64,000 nucleotides of DNA from Perilla frutescens (taxonomy: Eukaryota; Streptophyta; Magnoliopsida; Lamiales; Lamiaceae): assembly GCA_026008535.1 (NCBI GenBank), contig BRKX01000009.1, positions 46,249,001 through 46,313,000 on the forward strand, read 5' to 3'. Position numbers and translations under genes: made by a program. This document shows positions 1-12,069 of the stretch, in pieces. Positions within the stretch are counted from its first letter, which is position 1, and the number at the start of each line of letters is the position of its first letter. A model generated the notes under the pieces. It ran no database searches. It was not told where the DNA came from and saw only the letters and a list, made by a program, of their open reading frames with translations.

Positions 1-361
1 TTTTGACAAAAAGTTACCTAATGTTTCGTCTAAATACTTGGATCTCCTTCTTGTGTTGTAGCCAAAATCATATATATGACATAAATATCTTTATTACTAT
101 GTTTTCAGTCTTTAAATTTTAGATCTAATTTTGGCCTGAAAATGTATTTGGGGATATATTTGGTTAGTTTTTTAATAGTTTAGATATTTAATTGATAAAA
201 ATGTTAGATTGTGATAGATTTGAGAAAATGAAAATAGTTTGGAATATAAATGATAATGTAGCCTTCATTTTACATATAGCCATTGAAGAACATTGTGTCC
301 ACATTTTTTTATGTAAAAATGTTTGATATTTTCAATCGTTGATTATACTCTTATAGAGTAG

Positions 362-612
362 GACTAATTACACTATATGTTATAAATTATTGACAAATTA
401 ATAAATTTATCTCGAGAACTAAATTTCGACAACTGAAGTGCGAATCAAAAACCTTGTATCTTCTCATTCTCAATCCTTAATCCACATTTCTTCAAGTATT
501 TAGATTTAATTATACTTTACACTAGTCACGTTGGTTTTCAACCGTCGGAATTTGACTATCGAAATAAATTTATTAATTTGTCAATAATTTATAACATAAG
601 GTGTAATTAGTC
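362..612. repeat. Foldback / MITE-like inverted repeat
   Basis: Two arms of about 75 bp (near 362-437 and 537-612) are imperfect inverted copies. The best matching core is TTATAAATTATTGACAAATT and its reverse complement, and the outer ends pair as GACTAATTACAC with GTGTAATTAGTC. About 100 bp separates the arms. This is the architecture of a foldback MITE. I do not see a convincing target-site duplication, so the superfamily is left open. Confidence 0.6.
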
Positions 613-903
613 ATAGTTCGATAATTTATTTTATAAAACCTTAATAATTTAGGGCATATGTTATAATTTGCCCTATATAATATACTATGTTACTCCGACA
701 ATTCATCAATTTATTTTATATTAAGACTACGTGTTCCTCAACAAATAATGTTAGTTTTCTATCAAATACATAATGAAATGCTATACAAATTTACATAGGG
801 AATTCAACGTTACATCCAATATTTCGACATCACTAAAATAATGTTGAAGCACAATCTTTATCACATCAGATGTCTTACCTATATCCAATAATCAATCATT
901 ACC

Positions 904-907
<4 letters not shown>

Positions 908-936
<29 letters not shown>
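908..936. repeat. (AT)n microsatellite
   Basis: A simple dinucleotide AT run of about 28 bp in the spacer downstream of MTA. Confidence 0.9.
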
Positions 937-939
<3 letters not shown>

Positions 940-1424
940 GGCTGGTCCTGGTATAAACCACCCCCTAGCATGTAAACTGTAAATCAATCTGTCACCACAC
1001 ATCCTTCAAAATCCGATGGTCTAGATTTGATCAAAGGGTAGTAGTAGCAATACTGTAAATAAGAGGAACTTAAAAAAAGTAGTGACATTTTAGCAATTTT
1101 CACATCAAGGTCAAAATAAAAAAAAACGCGGACTTTCAGGACTCGTGATAATGGAGACACAATCATATGCTCACGAACACATAATCATATGATAACGAAG
1201 CAATATCACTTCATGCACAACACGTAACTTTAAATGTAAAACTAATTTTGTTATGAAATAATTAAATGTCGAGTTTAATATTATTGGAAACTAGTCAAGC
1301 CTACTTTTTAACAAAAAAATAATTTCAAAAAAATATTAATCGTGGACAAAGTTATATATGGTTGTTTGATCGAAGGTTATTAGTTGTATTATTTGGTTTC
1401 AATCCACTACATAAATATTGTTTT

Positions 1425-2345
1425 GTTAGCATTATATAATACATTCATTTAGCATTACATAATGATTTATTTAGCATATAAAAATGCTAACAATAGCATT
1501 AAAATTCATTTATGTTAGCAAATATTTTAGTATTTACTATTAATATTAATATTCGTTTATACTATCATCACATGTAGTATGAAAGACATATGATTTTGTT
1601 AGCATTATTACAATGTTTTCATTAACATATCACAATGCTAACCTTAACAGTGCATTTGCATTCTCATACAAAAATATCTTAATACATTAATGTATTGTTT
1701 AATTTGTTGTCAATATATTGTCTTTCGTTAGCAATATGTTATTATTCTGTTAACATTATATTAACAAGATATTAGCATTAGATAACCAATGCTAAAATAT
1801 CTTAATACATTAATGTATATTGTTCTCTGTCAATATACAATTCTTAGTTAACAATATGTTATCACTTCATTAACATTATAATAAAATAATATTAACATTG
1901 AATGATTGTGTCAGACGAATACATATAGAATATATTTCTAACATAATTCAAACAATATGCTAACGAAAATTAATAGAAGTTCATGCTACATTAAAGGTAC
2001 AGAGTACCAGAAACACCAAGAACAGAAAGAAAACTGTAACAACAAACTAAAAGTACAAGTCAATTTAGTCGATTTAAAGCCTAGATTCTTTCATCTGAAG
2101 AAAAAATGTGCAGATGCCTCATAAATCTTTCAATGGTTTTATAGTAGACTCACATCTTGGCATATTTATTTTAGTCTCTAAATCATCAGAACTTGAGTTG
2201 GTACCTGTCATCACAATATCACAACATCAATATTTGAAGCATCTTTCTTAGCATACATGAAAATATTCATCAGCACAAATATTAACATATACAAAAAAAA
2301 TATAATGCTAACGCCAAATTATAATGATGTTAGCAGATAAACCTT
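1425..2345. repeat. Region rich in TTAGCAT / ATGCTAA words
   Basis: The word TTAGCATT or its complement, with close variants such as GTTAGCAATATG and TTAACATTATA, recurs many times over about 0.9 kb. A short near-duplicate stretch (ATATCTTAATACATTAATGTAT) occurs at about 1674 and 1797. There is no ORF. It looks like a decayed tandem or dispersed short repeat of unknown origin. Confidence 0.45.
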
Positions 2346-3429
2346 ATCATGCTAATATCATACTACACGAACAAAAATACCAAAACGTATATACTAATTC
2401 TTCAACCAACAATTAATCAATGTCAAATTTGTAAAACATAAACCATCGATAAAAATATTATCTCTGAAAAAAGAACACATAGATGCGACAAAAAAAGCTA
2501 AAAAAATTCAAAAGACTTTCAAATCTCAAAAAAAAAAAAAACATGTTGAATTCATCAAATCCACCAAAAATGAAATACTGAAAAACGATTGTAGATCGTG
2601 ATTATGTGAAGGGATCTCAAATACAAAAAAAAAACATCTCCAAACAAACTTTAATCAACGACGTTTAATTTCCTCTTATTTAGATCTTCATCACCATTCA
2701 CCATACAGATACATATATTCTCATTGCATTTTCACAGAATTTGTTCTCTCCATTTTTGTAGTTTAATTATTTTCAAAAACCCTAAATTTCTGTTTCTGTA
2801 GAATTTCCTACTTATGATTGAAGGAAAATTAAAAGTAACACGTACACAATCTAATAAAGTTGTTCCTACATATGCCCGGAATCGTCAATAGTTGTCAACC
2901 GAGCTGGTCCAGTTGTTAAGTCACTCGAATTGGTTCAAGAGCACTTCCGCTACGAAAACATTCTTTTTAAAAAAAAATAATTAAAATACACATTTTAAAA
3001 ATATTTTGTTAAAAATAATTTTGGAGACGATTTTGCATGGGCACTAAAAATCAACCACAGTGATCTTCATACCAACTAAGCTACAGTACAACAACACGAG
3101 TAGAATAACATGGGACGGGAATGTGAATCTCACTGTCACTGGCAATACTCTTGGAAATTATGACTATATATTCATTCACTTTAACTGAAACTATTGAACT
3201 GTACATAATTCCACTACATTAAAAAAAGAACCTAATTTCGAATGGCAAATAATTGCACTGGATGACAACAATGTCATTCAACAACTATTAGTTTCCCTTC
3301 CTTAAACCCAGGTACAAGGGTTGATCAACGTGTTGGGAGGATCATAAAAGCTCTATCCGTATCAGAGATTGCGAAGAAAAACAAGTTTTTATCCTTGAAA
3401 TATAATAAGTTGGGAAGTGCAAGGGTAGT

Positions 3430-6400
3430 TTACTTTGTGATATCTCTATCTGCACTCATTGGTTTTGCTTCCAATGTATAGGCTGTTCCTGGTGCTGTGG
3501 GCTCGCTAAACTGGGCGGGTCCAGATGATTTGGTTTCACCTTCAAGTTCAACAAATGGATTTCTTGATGGAGGAGCTGGGCGATCCACTTCCATTGGAGT
3601 TGCCCTCGGGGGAGATGACGGCTGCACATCAACATCCGAATATGCTGCCTTAAATCTTGCTCGTAGCCCTTCATCTACCAATCGAACTCCTTGCAACTGA
3701 TTACCGAGTGATAACCACCTGAGGATCAAAGGCAATACCCCTTCAGAAACTACTAGGAGTGCCATGTGTGTGATATCAATGACCACATCAATAAAAATCT
3801 TGTCCAGATGAAAAACACATTAACTCGAATGCAATTTATTTTGTCTGCTCTTAAAGAAGAAATGTGAGCGATTGTCTTTTCTCTTCTTAATCTAAATTAT
3901 CGTATATTGCCTTATAATAGATCACTCAATTACTTTTATAATATACCAAGGTGGAGCACGTCTCTCTCTCTCTCTCTCCATTTTTTATATCTTAGTTAGA
4001 GGCTATCCAAATTTATTTCAAACCAGTACTGAACTATTATTTTCCAACACAAAATATTTCAATATATGAACCAAGCCAAATGGACTGCCTAGGCAAAATC
4101 ATGGCAACTAGGTGGCCAGTGGCCACTTAGACCGATTTTTTGGACAAAGTTTAAGATGGCGACATGGCGTTAATAAGTTTTCTAGCTTTCAATCTTTTAG
4201 AATCCCACAGGGAAGAAGCAAAACTGCAATGATAACATTTCTCAGCCTAGTTATTACACTTGAGTATTTCTAAAGAAAAGAAAAATTTAACCCCTCAACC
4301 ACACTTTCACTCAAAGTCATAATTATATTTCAAGTTATCTACGATCTCATTGTACTAAAACAGAATACAAGTTAATAGACAATCCAGCTTATTTGACCTT
4401 TTGTTCTTGGAATATCTGCCTACTCAAAACTTGGTGACAAGTTTTTAGATAAAACTTAGTGATAGAATTAAGCAACAACACAAGTAAATCATATTTTCAT
4501 GTCGCAAGACTCATAACACATGCAAGTAATGCCAAGCGCCAGAACTTATGTTTCTATCTCCATAGGCCATAGTAACACAAATATTATTTATCTGCTTAAG
4601 TCAGAGTTCAATATTCTTGATCAGAGAGATTAGTAATATCTGGCTCCACGTTTTATTTCCATAGGATGCAAATCAAATTGTACTCATATCTACACCATTT
4701 ATTGTCTTCACTCTTCACTAATAAATATTTGCAAGTTTGAATAGAAAACCAGACAGGAAATGAATAAAACATACCCAGCCTGGACATTGTGCATCCTTGC
4801 AAACAACTCTAGCTTTCTTGTTCTTGGACTTATCCTCTCCAACATGGCGTACATCTATAATACATCATCAATCATTTTAGGAACATATCTATGAGCCAAA
4901 TCCAATAATATTATAAGAAAAGGTGCGTTAATACTTAGGACCCCTTTCACTAGGAAAATAGCAGCCAAGCAATTATCCACTGAAATACCAAATGCGAAGT
5001 CTAACCATGTCAAGTGTAAACATTACATGCAATTAATGGACAAACTAACCTTTTCGGGGGTTGAAATTGAAATAATTCTTGTTAGCACTAGTATAGCAGG
5101 TTAAGTAAAATTTCTGACTACCAAAGAAAAATCACCCACATATGGATCTATGAGTAGACAATGAAACATATAATGACTTCCTTTCCTTATTTTTTTTTTA
5201 AATTAATTCAGTATTTTCCTACTCCTTCCGTTTCTATTTAAATGTCATTTTGGATGAATGCATACAAATTAATAAATTAATTAAATCACCTAATACACCC
5301 TTGTGTGATTACATTAAATGAGTTAAATATAGATGTTTGAATGCATTAACTGAGGGCAAATGTGAGAAAAATGTGAATTTTTTGTCTCGAATCTGTACAA
5401 TGACACTTTTTTTAAACAAAATTAAAATGCTAGAATGACACATATTCAAAAACGGAGGGAGTATTATTTTATTATTAATTTTTTTCCACTTCACCTATGC
5501 CAATTCTCACTTGCTTATGTCACATATAATCTAGTTCTGGCCATGGAAGAGAAATCTATTATTTTAGTGAAATTTGATTCTTTGCAAAATATCTAAACAT
5601 CAAATTATTTACCTTCTTTTCCGTTTTCAATTTGAAGAAAGAAATGGATGTTTCTAGGCAATAAGATGAGTACAATTAAACATATGGAAGAAATGCTACG
5701 ACATCCTTGGTCTGATTTAAACTGTGAATTAAAAAGAAAAACTTATTTGTAGTGTGTAGTGCTAAACACATCTATGTTTCAATTAAAATCAAATTAAATA
5801 ATAATTCTAGTATGACAGTGAACCTGTACATGTTCACTTACGATGTTGATAAACAATAAAAAGCATATATTAGCAATTCGGCATACATGTTAAGTACATT
5901 CCATCTAATATATCATATTATTATCAACACCATTACTAAAGAAATCTTCTAAGATATACATATGCATTAACATGCGAACTAGAACAAGTAAAACATAAAT
6001 AATATAAATTGTAAACTTGCATATAAAATAAATCTATACCTTAGAAATTTAAACATCATGCAAACCATATGGCATAGGCACATGCAAACATGCCTCTTTA
6101 GTGAAGCTTCATCAGCGAACTCTTGATTAATTTTCACAGTTTTCAGACTATTTTTTATAGTAGATATTAGATAAGGCCAGATGGAACGGAAAAGGTAAAA
6201 GATCATTTTTTACCATTATCATAAAGCACAATATATGGAAAGGCGTTAAGTGCACATCATATAGTCAAGGGGCTTAAAAGTGTGGCATGGCAAAAGGTGG
6301 GTAGGTGAGCTAGCAGCTAACCTCATCTGGTTTACGACTTGTTTCACGAACTTCAGCAACAATCACATCAGTGTCAATATTTCTATTTACTTCAGGATTA

Positions 6401-9072
6401 CCCTTTACTCCGACAAGACAATGCTCCTTGCTGTGGTTTAGCCAGTGGCCTGTTCGACCTGTTCTAATAATTCGCTGAAGCTGATTTGTCTTCACCCAGA
6501 TGATCTCCTCAACACGCTTGTACCCCCAGAGTTCCAAACTGCAGAAGCAAAAAAAATGAAACAGACTTCCATGAACATACATGCCTTGAGCAAGAAAATT
6601 TTATATACAATGCCAGACCCTCCCACCAGTGATATTAGGCAAATCCAGCAGGAACCACATCCATTTAACATAAAGAAGTATCATATAAGAGAGGCATACC
6701 ATTCACGTCCAAGTTCCATTGCACGTCCCGTGACCCAAAGAAATATCAGACCATCGGTCTGTAATGCAGGAACATTAAGAGTGCGCATTTCGTCATCAGC
6801 CATAGTTCCATAAGGCAATTCCATATGAATATCCCATGGTGGATCAGCCATTATAACTCCAAATTGACCTAAAATATCCACTCTAAATGATCGTATGTCA
6901 CAGTTAATCCACTGTGGTTCTCCAAGTTCCACTTCTGAACAATAATGAGCACTTTGAGGCTTCAATGGCTTTGGGGGAGCTTGCCCCATCATCATAGGAG
7001 ATACATCAGGAGTTGAGTCAAGTTCATAATGGACATACTTGCATGTCTGTGATTGAGAAAAGTATTATTATTTAATTCCACACAAACAAATAAATCTGCA
7101 TAGAAAATGAAAAGGTATGATAAATCCACCTTCATGTGACGGCAGGTGTCAAGAAATGAACAATCCCCCAAATTCACATCAGTATGGGCAGCAATTATGC
7201 GTCGAAAATGAACCTATGTTAAATGAAAATGAAAAATCTGTTAGATATGACAATATCAAAGGCACTTATATAATCTTTCCAGTGAATAAAATGTCTACTT
7301 AAAGACCAATTGTTCTTCAAAAATCCTCATAGTGAGCGGGGCATATGATTGGCATCATCTAAAATAATAGGAGTGAAATACTCCTCACAGGCCTACAAAG
7401 TACATGACACACAACTACCCCTGCGCTCACCTTATCACAAGCAATGTAAGAACCAGACTGACGACGGCAATCTTCCTTTGTCAATGCTGAGCAGTATTCT
7501 TTTACTTGAGAACCACCTTTGCTTTTGAACTAATTTGAAAAAAAAAGAGTGAAAAATAAAATAAAATCAGCAGCAGTTCCAAAGGCCGTTAGATTGATAT
7601 CAGAGGCCTGCAAGAAGCTGGAGGAACTGCCAAATCTCAACTGATGTATATTGTTCATATAGGCAATGAAATGAAATGGCAAACATACAGATCCATATCA
7701 AGGCTAATCTTGAATATGCTCCTTTGTAAAGAAGAGAAAGCGATAGACATGTCTAAAGTTTTCATCTTTCCTAACAGCATAAAGCTACAAGCTGAGAATG
7801 GCAAACATAAAAAGATAACCTTCCAAATATATCACAAGTGATTATTCGCATTCAAAACTAACTCTAATCCAGCATAAACATGGAACGCGAACCAAGTGAG
7901 CATAAGTAATATCACAAGTTATTATTTGCACTCTCAAGTAATTATAATCAATCATATAAGCATGGATCACAAACCAGGTGAGAAGTGATAAAAATGAGTG
8001 TTACTTCCTCAGAACAAACACAAACCTTAGCAGCCACAGCAGTTTCTTTAGCAGTTGGCCGGTGGATGAGGTCCAGAAGCTCCTCTCCAGTTTTGGACTT
8101 CTGCATTTCCTTGAAACTCTTCTTATTCAATAAAGCCTCGAGATCCTTCATATCCTCCTCCTCCGTTCGTGGCTTCAATGCAAGGGCATTGGTTCCCCCT
8201 CCATGAAGGCCACTAGGGGGCATTGAGGGCTGCCTTTGCATCGGGGGAGGCACTCCTACACCTCGCGGCACCCCCATCATCCCCATCCCTCTCGGTCCAA
8301 TACCCCGTGGCCCCATCATCAAGGGTCCTCCCATCCACATATCTGGCATCCCTCTCCCTAGACCATAACCGCCGCCTCCAATCACACAATCCCCACTTCT
8401 CCCCACTATATGACCAATCCTAGTCTCATCATTGGAAGTTCCGTCACTCAACTGCTTAGTTTCGGGCAACTCTTTCAAAAGCCTAGTCCTATCAATATTC
8501 ATAACCATGACTCTGGACTTACCACTAACCACAAACTCCTCTAGCTCCACACCACCATTATCCTCCGCCATCGACCTCAGCGCCATCTCAACCGCAAGAA
8601 TGGCGCCCGAATCGCCCCCCAACTCCCTCAATGCAGCCCTTTCGGCGACCGTGGCAGATGAGTCATTCTCCAGCTTCCTCAATACGGTGGAGGAATCGAT
8701 GGGATTGAAGGGCACCCTCTCCAACAAATAGACGGCCACCATGGACCTAACGAGGGAGAGGGGGCCGCCGCTTTCCTCAATGAGAGCCCTCGGAGAAGGC
8801 TGGGAAAGAGGGGCGGAAGAGGGAAATTCGGGGATTTTGGAGATGGTGAGGGGTTTGGATAGGAGGGGTTGAGAGGGGAGAATGTGAGAGAGAGGAGTGA
8901 AGGGTTTGGAGTTGAAAGCGGAGATGGCTTTGAGAGAGATGTCGAGAGAGGAAACGAGGTCGGTTTGAAGGGAGGCAATGAGATCAAGGTGAGCAGAATG
9001 AAGGTTGTCGGCGCGGGATTCAAGCTGCTGCCTCATCTCCATTATTCTTGATATCGATTCTTCACTCTCCAT
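3430..9072 (-). CDS. MTA: MTA, mRNA N6-adenosine methyltransferase catalytic subunit (METTL3 type)
   Basis: This protein transfers methyl from S-adenosylmethionine to N6 of adenosine in mRNA, acting in the nucleus with a METTL14-type partner. I resolve seven minus-strand coding exons with GT-AG introns: 8026-9072, 7431-7529, 7130-7213, 6700-7046, 6322-6538, 4775-4854 and 3430-3718. They sum to 2163 nt, exactly 721 codons, with consistent phases (two codons are split by introns). The N-terminal third is a variable, Gly/Met/Pro-rich region. A tandem CCCH zinc-finger pair follows (C362-x7-C370-x9-C380-x3-H384 and C400-x5-C406-x5-C412-x3-H416). The MT-A70 domain carries the DPPW catalytic/SAM motif at 478-481 and the NHSKEHCLVG motif in exon 5. 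I chose ATG 9072 because it aligns with the MES/MET start of plant MTA; the frame extends slightly upstream only through non-ATG codons. Length fits the family (about 685 aa in Arabidopsis), with a longer C-terminal tail here. The gene looks intact. Confidence 0.95.
5222..5461. mobile_element. Stowaway-type MITE in MTA intron 5
   Basis: A 240-bp element with terminal inverted repeats CTCCTTCCGTTT on the left and AAACGGAGGGAG on the right, flanked by the target dinucleotide TA on both sides (5220-5221 and 5462-5463). The CTCCCTCCGT terminus and TA duplication are the hallmarks of Tc1/mariner-derived Stowaway MITEs. It lies wholly within the 1467-bp intron between exons 5 and 6 of MTA and does not touch the splice sites. 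Confidence 0.9.
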
Positions 9073-9150
9073 TAACCTGTCTGTCTTCTTCAAAGCTTTT
9101 AGGCGCTCTGCATCTTCTTCTAGATTAACTCATTTTTCTAAAATTTATTA

Positions 9151-9162
9151 GGTTTAGGGTTC
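9151..9162 (-). promoter_or_regulatory. Telo-box-like motif upstream of MTA
   Basis: On the minus strand this reads GAACCCTAAACC, about 80 bp upstream of the MTA start codon. It contains a CCCTAAA telomere-type unit. Telo-boxes are common near the transcription starts of plant housekeeping genes. The assignment rests on motif and position only. Confidence 0.35.
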
Positions 9163-9911
9163 AAATACTTCCTGCACTCTAAATATTACTTAATTTTCAA
9201 TTATGTACTTTGCTCCAGATTCACTTAAATCTTTATTGCGAGTTTAGATTTAGCAATTTAAGAATGTTAGATATTTTTTTTTTTATTATTGCTGCTAATA
9301 TGTATTATATATATATATTAGAAATTTTAATATTTATAATTAGTTTGGTTAGTCATACCCGACTGTATAAATATTATTCAAGACCGGTCGGTCCTCTAAA
9401 ATTAAGATCGGACCGACCGAACTACATATTAAAATCGATCCAAATAAACAAAAAATGGTCGGTCCACTCCAATCCATTTGAGCGGTCTGATTTTGCACAG
9501 ACTTATCCCTCATATCACGTAGTGAATTGTTACTAATGGTAACTATAATGTTTAATCAAAACACCAATTTAATCGAAGTTTTCATTCCAACTCTATCTAA
9601 AATTGGTGCAATACCAAAATTCGCCCTAAGACTGCGTTTAACGGCAACCACAACACATGTGGTCGTCGTCCACATCAGCAAATTTTTTTAAAAAAAATGC
9701 TTACCTCCAACTTCGGGTGGTCGACCAACCATTTTGTATGACCATACAAACAAGGTCTCAAAGCAACCATCTCTTTAGTCAATGGAGCTTGTCTCTATCC
9801 TATTGGTCAATCAATTTTACTTACATATAAGTAAAATTGGTATATATTTTATATAATATAATAAAAATATACCAAAATTCATATTTTTTTCATTCTGTAT
9901 GAATAGACATC
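9163..9911. other. Spacer upstream of MTA
   Basis: No gene is supported. It should contain the distal MTA promoter. It is AT-rich, with short palindromic stretches such as GACCGGTCGGTC near 9381, and I see no diagnostic element. Confidence 0.5.
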
Positions 9912-10500
9912 AATTCTGCTATATTTCAACACACTTATCTATTTTTTTTCTCTAGTTTTCTATACATTCAAATAATAAAATTTTCTTTTATGTAATTTTA
10001 GGAAATGCCGTTTAATTGATGTGATTTTATTTGCAATTTTAGTTTGTAATATTTTTGGTATTGACTATTTTATCCAAACAATAAATCACATTCATTCATT
10101 AAAAGCACAATTCATGTCAATTTGATCTCTACCATTCATCACAAAAGTATCCATTTTGCTATATTTCAACACACTTATCTATTTTTTTCTCTAGTTTTTT
10201 ATACATCCAAATAATAAAATTTTCTTTTGTGTATTTTTAGGAAATGTCGTTTAATTGATGTGATTTTATTTTTTGCAAGTTTAGTTTGTAATATTTTTGG
10301 TATTGACTATTTCATCCAAATAATAAATCACATTCATTCATAAAAAGCACAATCCATGTCAATTTGATCTCTGCCATTCATCACAAAAGCAATAAATCTC
10401 CACCATTTTAATTTTTTTAATTTTAGGAAATGTAGTTTAATTGTTGTGAAGCATGTTGTAATTTGTGTCATTAATTTAATTTGTAATATTTTTGGTATTG
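9912..10500. repeat. Direct repeat, about 238-bp unit, two and a half copies
   Basis: A unit beginning with a TTGCTATATTTCAACACAC-type sequence (9912 and 10151) and ending with CCATTCATCACAAAAG is present twice nearly identically. A third, partial and more diverged copy runs from about 10420 to 10500. The units share TAGGAAATG, GTTTAATTG and TAATATTTTTGGTATTG blocks. The array abuts the inverted repeat at 10500-10728, which suggests that both belong to one transposable-element relic. Confidence 0.7.
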
Positions 10501-10728
10501 GCTATTTAAATCTATTTATTGCTTGATTTTTTCCTTTTGAAATATTTTCATTTTCTTGTTATAATTATAATTTTTGTATATTATTTTTTTAATATATAAA
10601 ATATTAAAAAAATATATATTATAATATATAACTTGTCTTTAATAATTTAATAACAAATTATAATTATAACAAGAAAATGAAAATATTTCAAAAGGAAAAA
10701 ATCAAGCAATAAATAGATTTAAATAGCC
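10500..10728. repeat. Near-perfect inverted repeat with 73-bp arms
   Basis: Arms at 10500-10572 and 10656-10728 are inverted copies with almost no mismatches. The outer end is GGCTATTTAAATC on the left and GATTTAAATAGCC on the right, and the spacer is about 83 bp of A/T-rich sequence. A transcript would form a long hairpin. The arms could be the termini of a foldback element or a recent duplication-inversion of the end of the adjacent direct repeat. Confidence 0.8.
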
Positions 10729-11029
10729 AATAGATTTAAATATTATATGAAATTATATAATCGAGTGCATGTGTGTTTCACAGAAACTGCTTAAAAGTGT
10801 TATCGACAAAAATTAGAACATATAAAGAAAAAACAGTAAAAACGTAAGAGATTGATAACTCAGTTCGGTTAATCAACCCACTTTGGGGGGACTTTGTCTA
10901 AACTCGAAAATTCATCAACACTATTCAGAATATTTATACATATAGGAATCCTTCTTTATGTCGCCTTTTCTTACAACACAAACTCTTTGATGAACGAAAA
11001 TTATGAGATCCTCTCACAACCATGAATAT
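10729..11029. other. Possible LTR-retrotransposon relic
   Basis: No ORF. The text around 10850-10910 (a CAGTTCGGTTAATC stretch followed by CCCACTTTGGGGGGACT) resembles decayed Ty1-copia LTR or leader sequence, but there is no second copy in the window to prove it. Confidence 0.25.
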
Positions 11030-11232
11030 CAGAGACGGACGCAGGAATGTTAACTTGGGGGGGCGAAATGTAGTAATTTCAATTTTGGAGGGCAAAAAAT
11101 AATATTATAATGTAAATTATATTATATTTATATAATACATTATATATTTATATATATAAAAAAAATTTGACAAAAATTGAGGGGGGGGGGGGGGGGCAGG
11201 TGCTCCCACCAGCCCCCCTGTGTCCGTCCCTG
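11030..11232. mobile_element. hAT-type MITE with poly-G tract
   Basis: The 203-bp element has terminal inverted repeats CAGAGACGGACGCAGG (left) and CCTGTGTCCGTCCCTG (right). It is flanked by 8-bp duplications ATGAATAT (11022-11029) and ATGAATAC (11233-11240) with one mismatch. The CAGRGACGGA terminus and 8-bp duplication identify the hAT superfamily. There is no coding capacity. A run of 16 G residues (11181-11196) lies near the right end. Confidence 0.9.
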
Positions 11233-12069
11233 ATGAATACTAGACTCCCCTAGCTACCCACAACTTCACTTGCAATCTCTCATGAAATCACGAATAAAAT
11301 AGATCAAACGACCGTCAAGTGTTTATCTCATGAAAACACTCAATGCTAGACTATCACATTGAATAGATTAAGAAACAACTTTTAGCTATTACATTAAATC
11401 ACAACACATACTACTCTCAAATAATAAGCTCAGAGAATCAACAATATTTTCGAGCACCGTTTATGGAGAAAATCAGTCTTCTTATAATGCACCGTTCCAA
11501 AGTGACTTGATCTACAATCTTTGTCTACTTGGAAGGTAATATAGGGTTTGCGATTCTTTTCATGTTGGTGTAGATATTTTTCATGTAGCTTATGGTATAA
11601 ATTAGCACCGCATCTACTCCAAAAGACAGTCAAACAAACAGATCATTAATGCTTTCCAAACAAATCCACTCCGGAACTCTTCCACAAGGAAACTGACATA
11701 TATAATCTGTTCAGAGACAGTCCTGGAACATCAAAGAGAACAGTCACAACTTGTTCCTTTCTTCGCACATCGGAAGCAACATACCACATCAGGAACCAAT
11801 TCTCGAACACTTTGTCAGACATAAATTTGCCAAAACAAATTAGTGCATAAGAATGACACTAACATTATGTAATTAATAGTTATTAATTTTGAATAATTTT
11901 ATTTTAAAAAGTATTAAATTATTAAGCATATTAATATTTTAATTATAAGATTCAATAGAATCTTTTGAAAAATATTTTATTTAATTTGATATAGTATTTG
12001 ATATGAATGATTGAATGACACCAATTTAGTGCATAATTTGTGTTATGCATTGAAATTGCTCAAATATAG
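11233..12069. other. Spacer with transposon relics
   Basis: No gene is supported. The segment 11860-12060 resembles the subterminal part of the Harbinger element that follows: both carry ATTAAGCATATT and TTTCAATTATAA-like blocks, then a stretch with GAATCTTT. This suggests a second, more decayed member of the same family. Confidence 0.35.

Larger units (their letters stand above)
1..3429. other. AT-rich intergenic spacer
   Basis: No coding region can be supported on either strand. The stretch is very AT-rich and contains a foldback element, an (AT)n run and a block rich in TTAGCAT words, each listed separately. Its right edge meets the stop codon of MTA, so the MTA 3' UTR must lie in its last few hundred bases, but I see no unambiguous polyadenylation signal to place its end. 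Confidence 0.7.

Noticed and set aside
8679..9023. Pro/Ser/Leu-rich minus-strand ORF
   Set aside because: Alternate frame of MTA exon 1.
7985..9051. Plus-strand ORFs opposite MTA exon 1
   Set aside because: They are antisense shadows of a GC-rich coding exon with no recognisable motif.
9073..9093. In-frame extension of MTA upstream of ATG 9072
   Set aside because: It begins with TTG and lacks an ATG; the family start aligns with ATG 9072.
10840..11850. Intact copia LTR around the hAT MITE
   Set aside because: Resemblance to LTR leader text only; no second copy, primer site or termini in the window.
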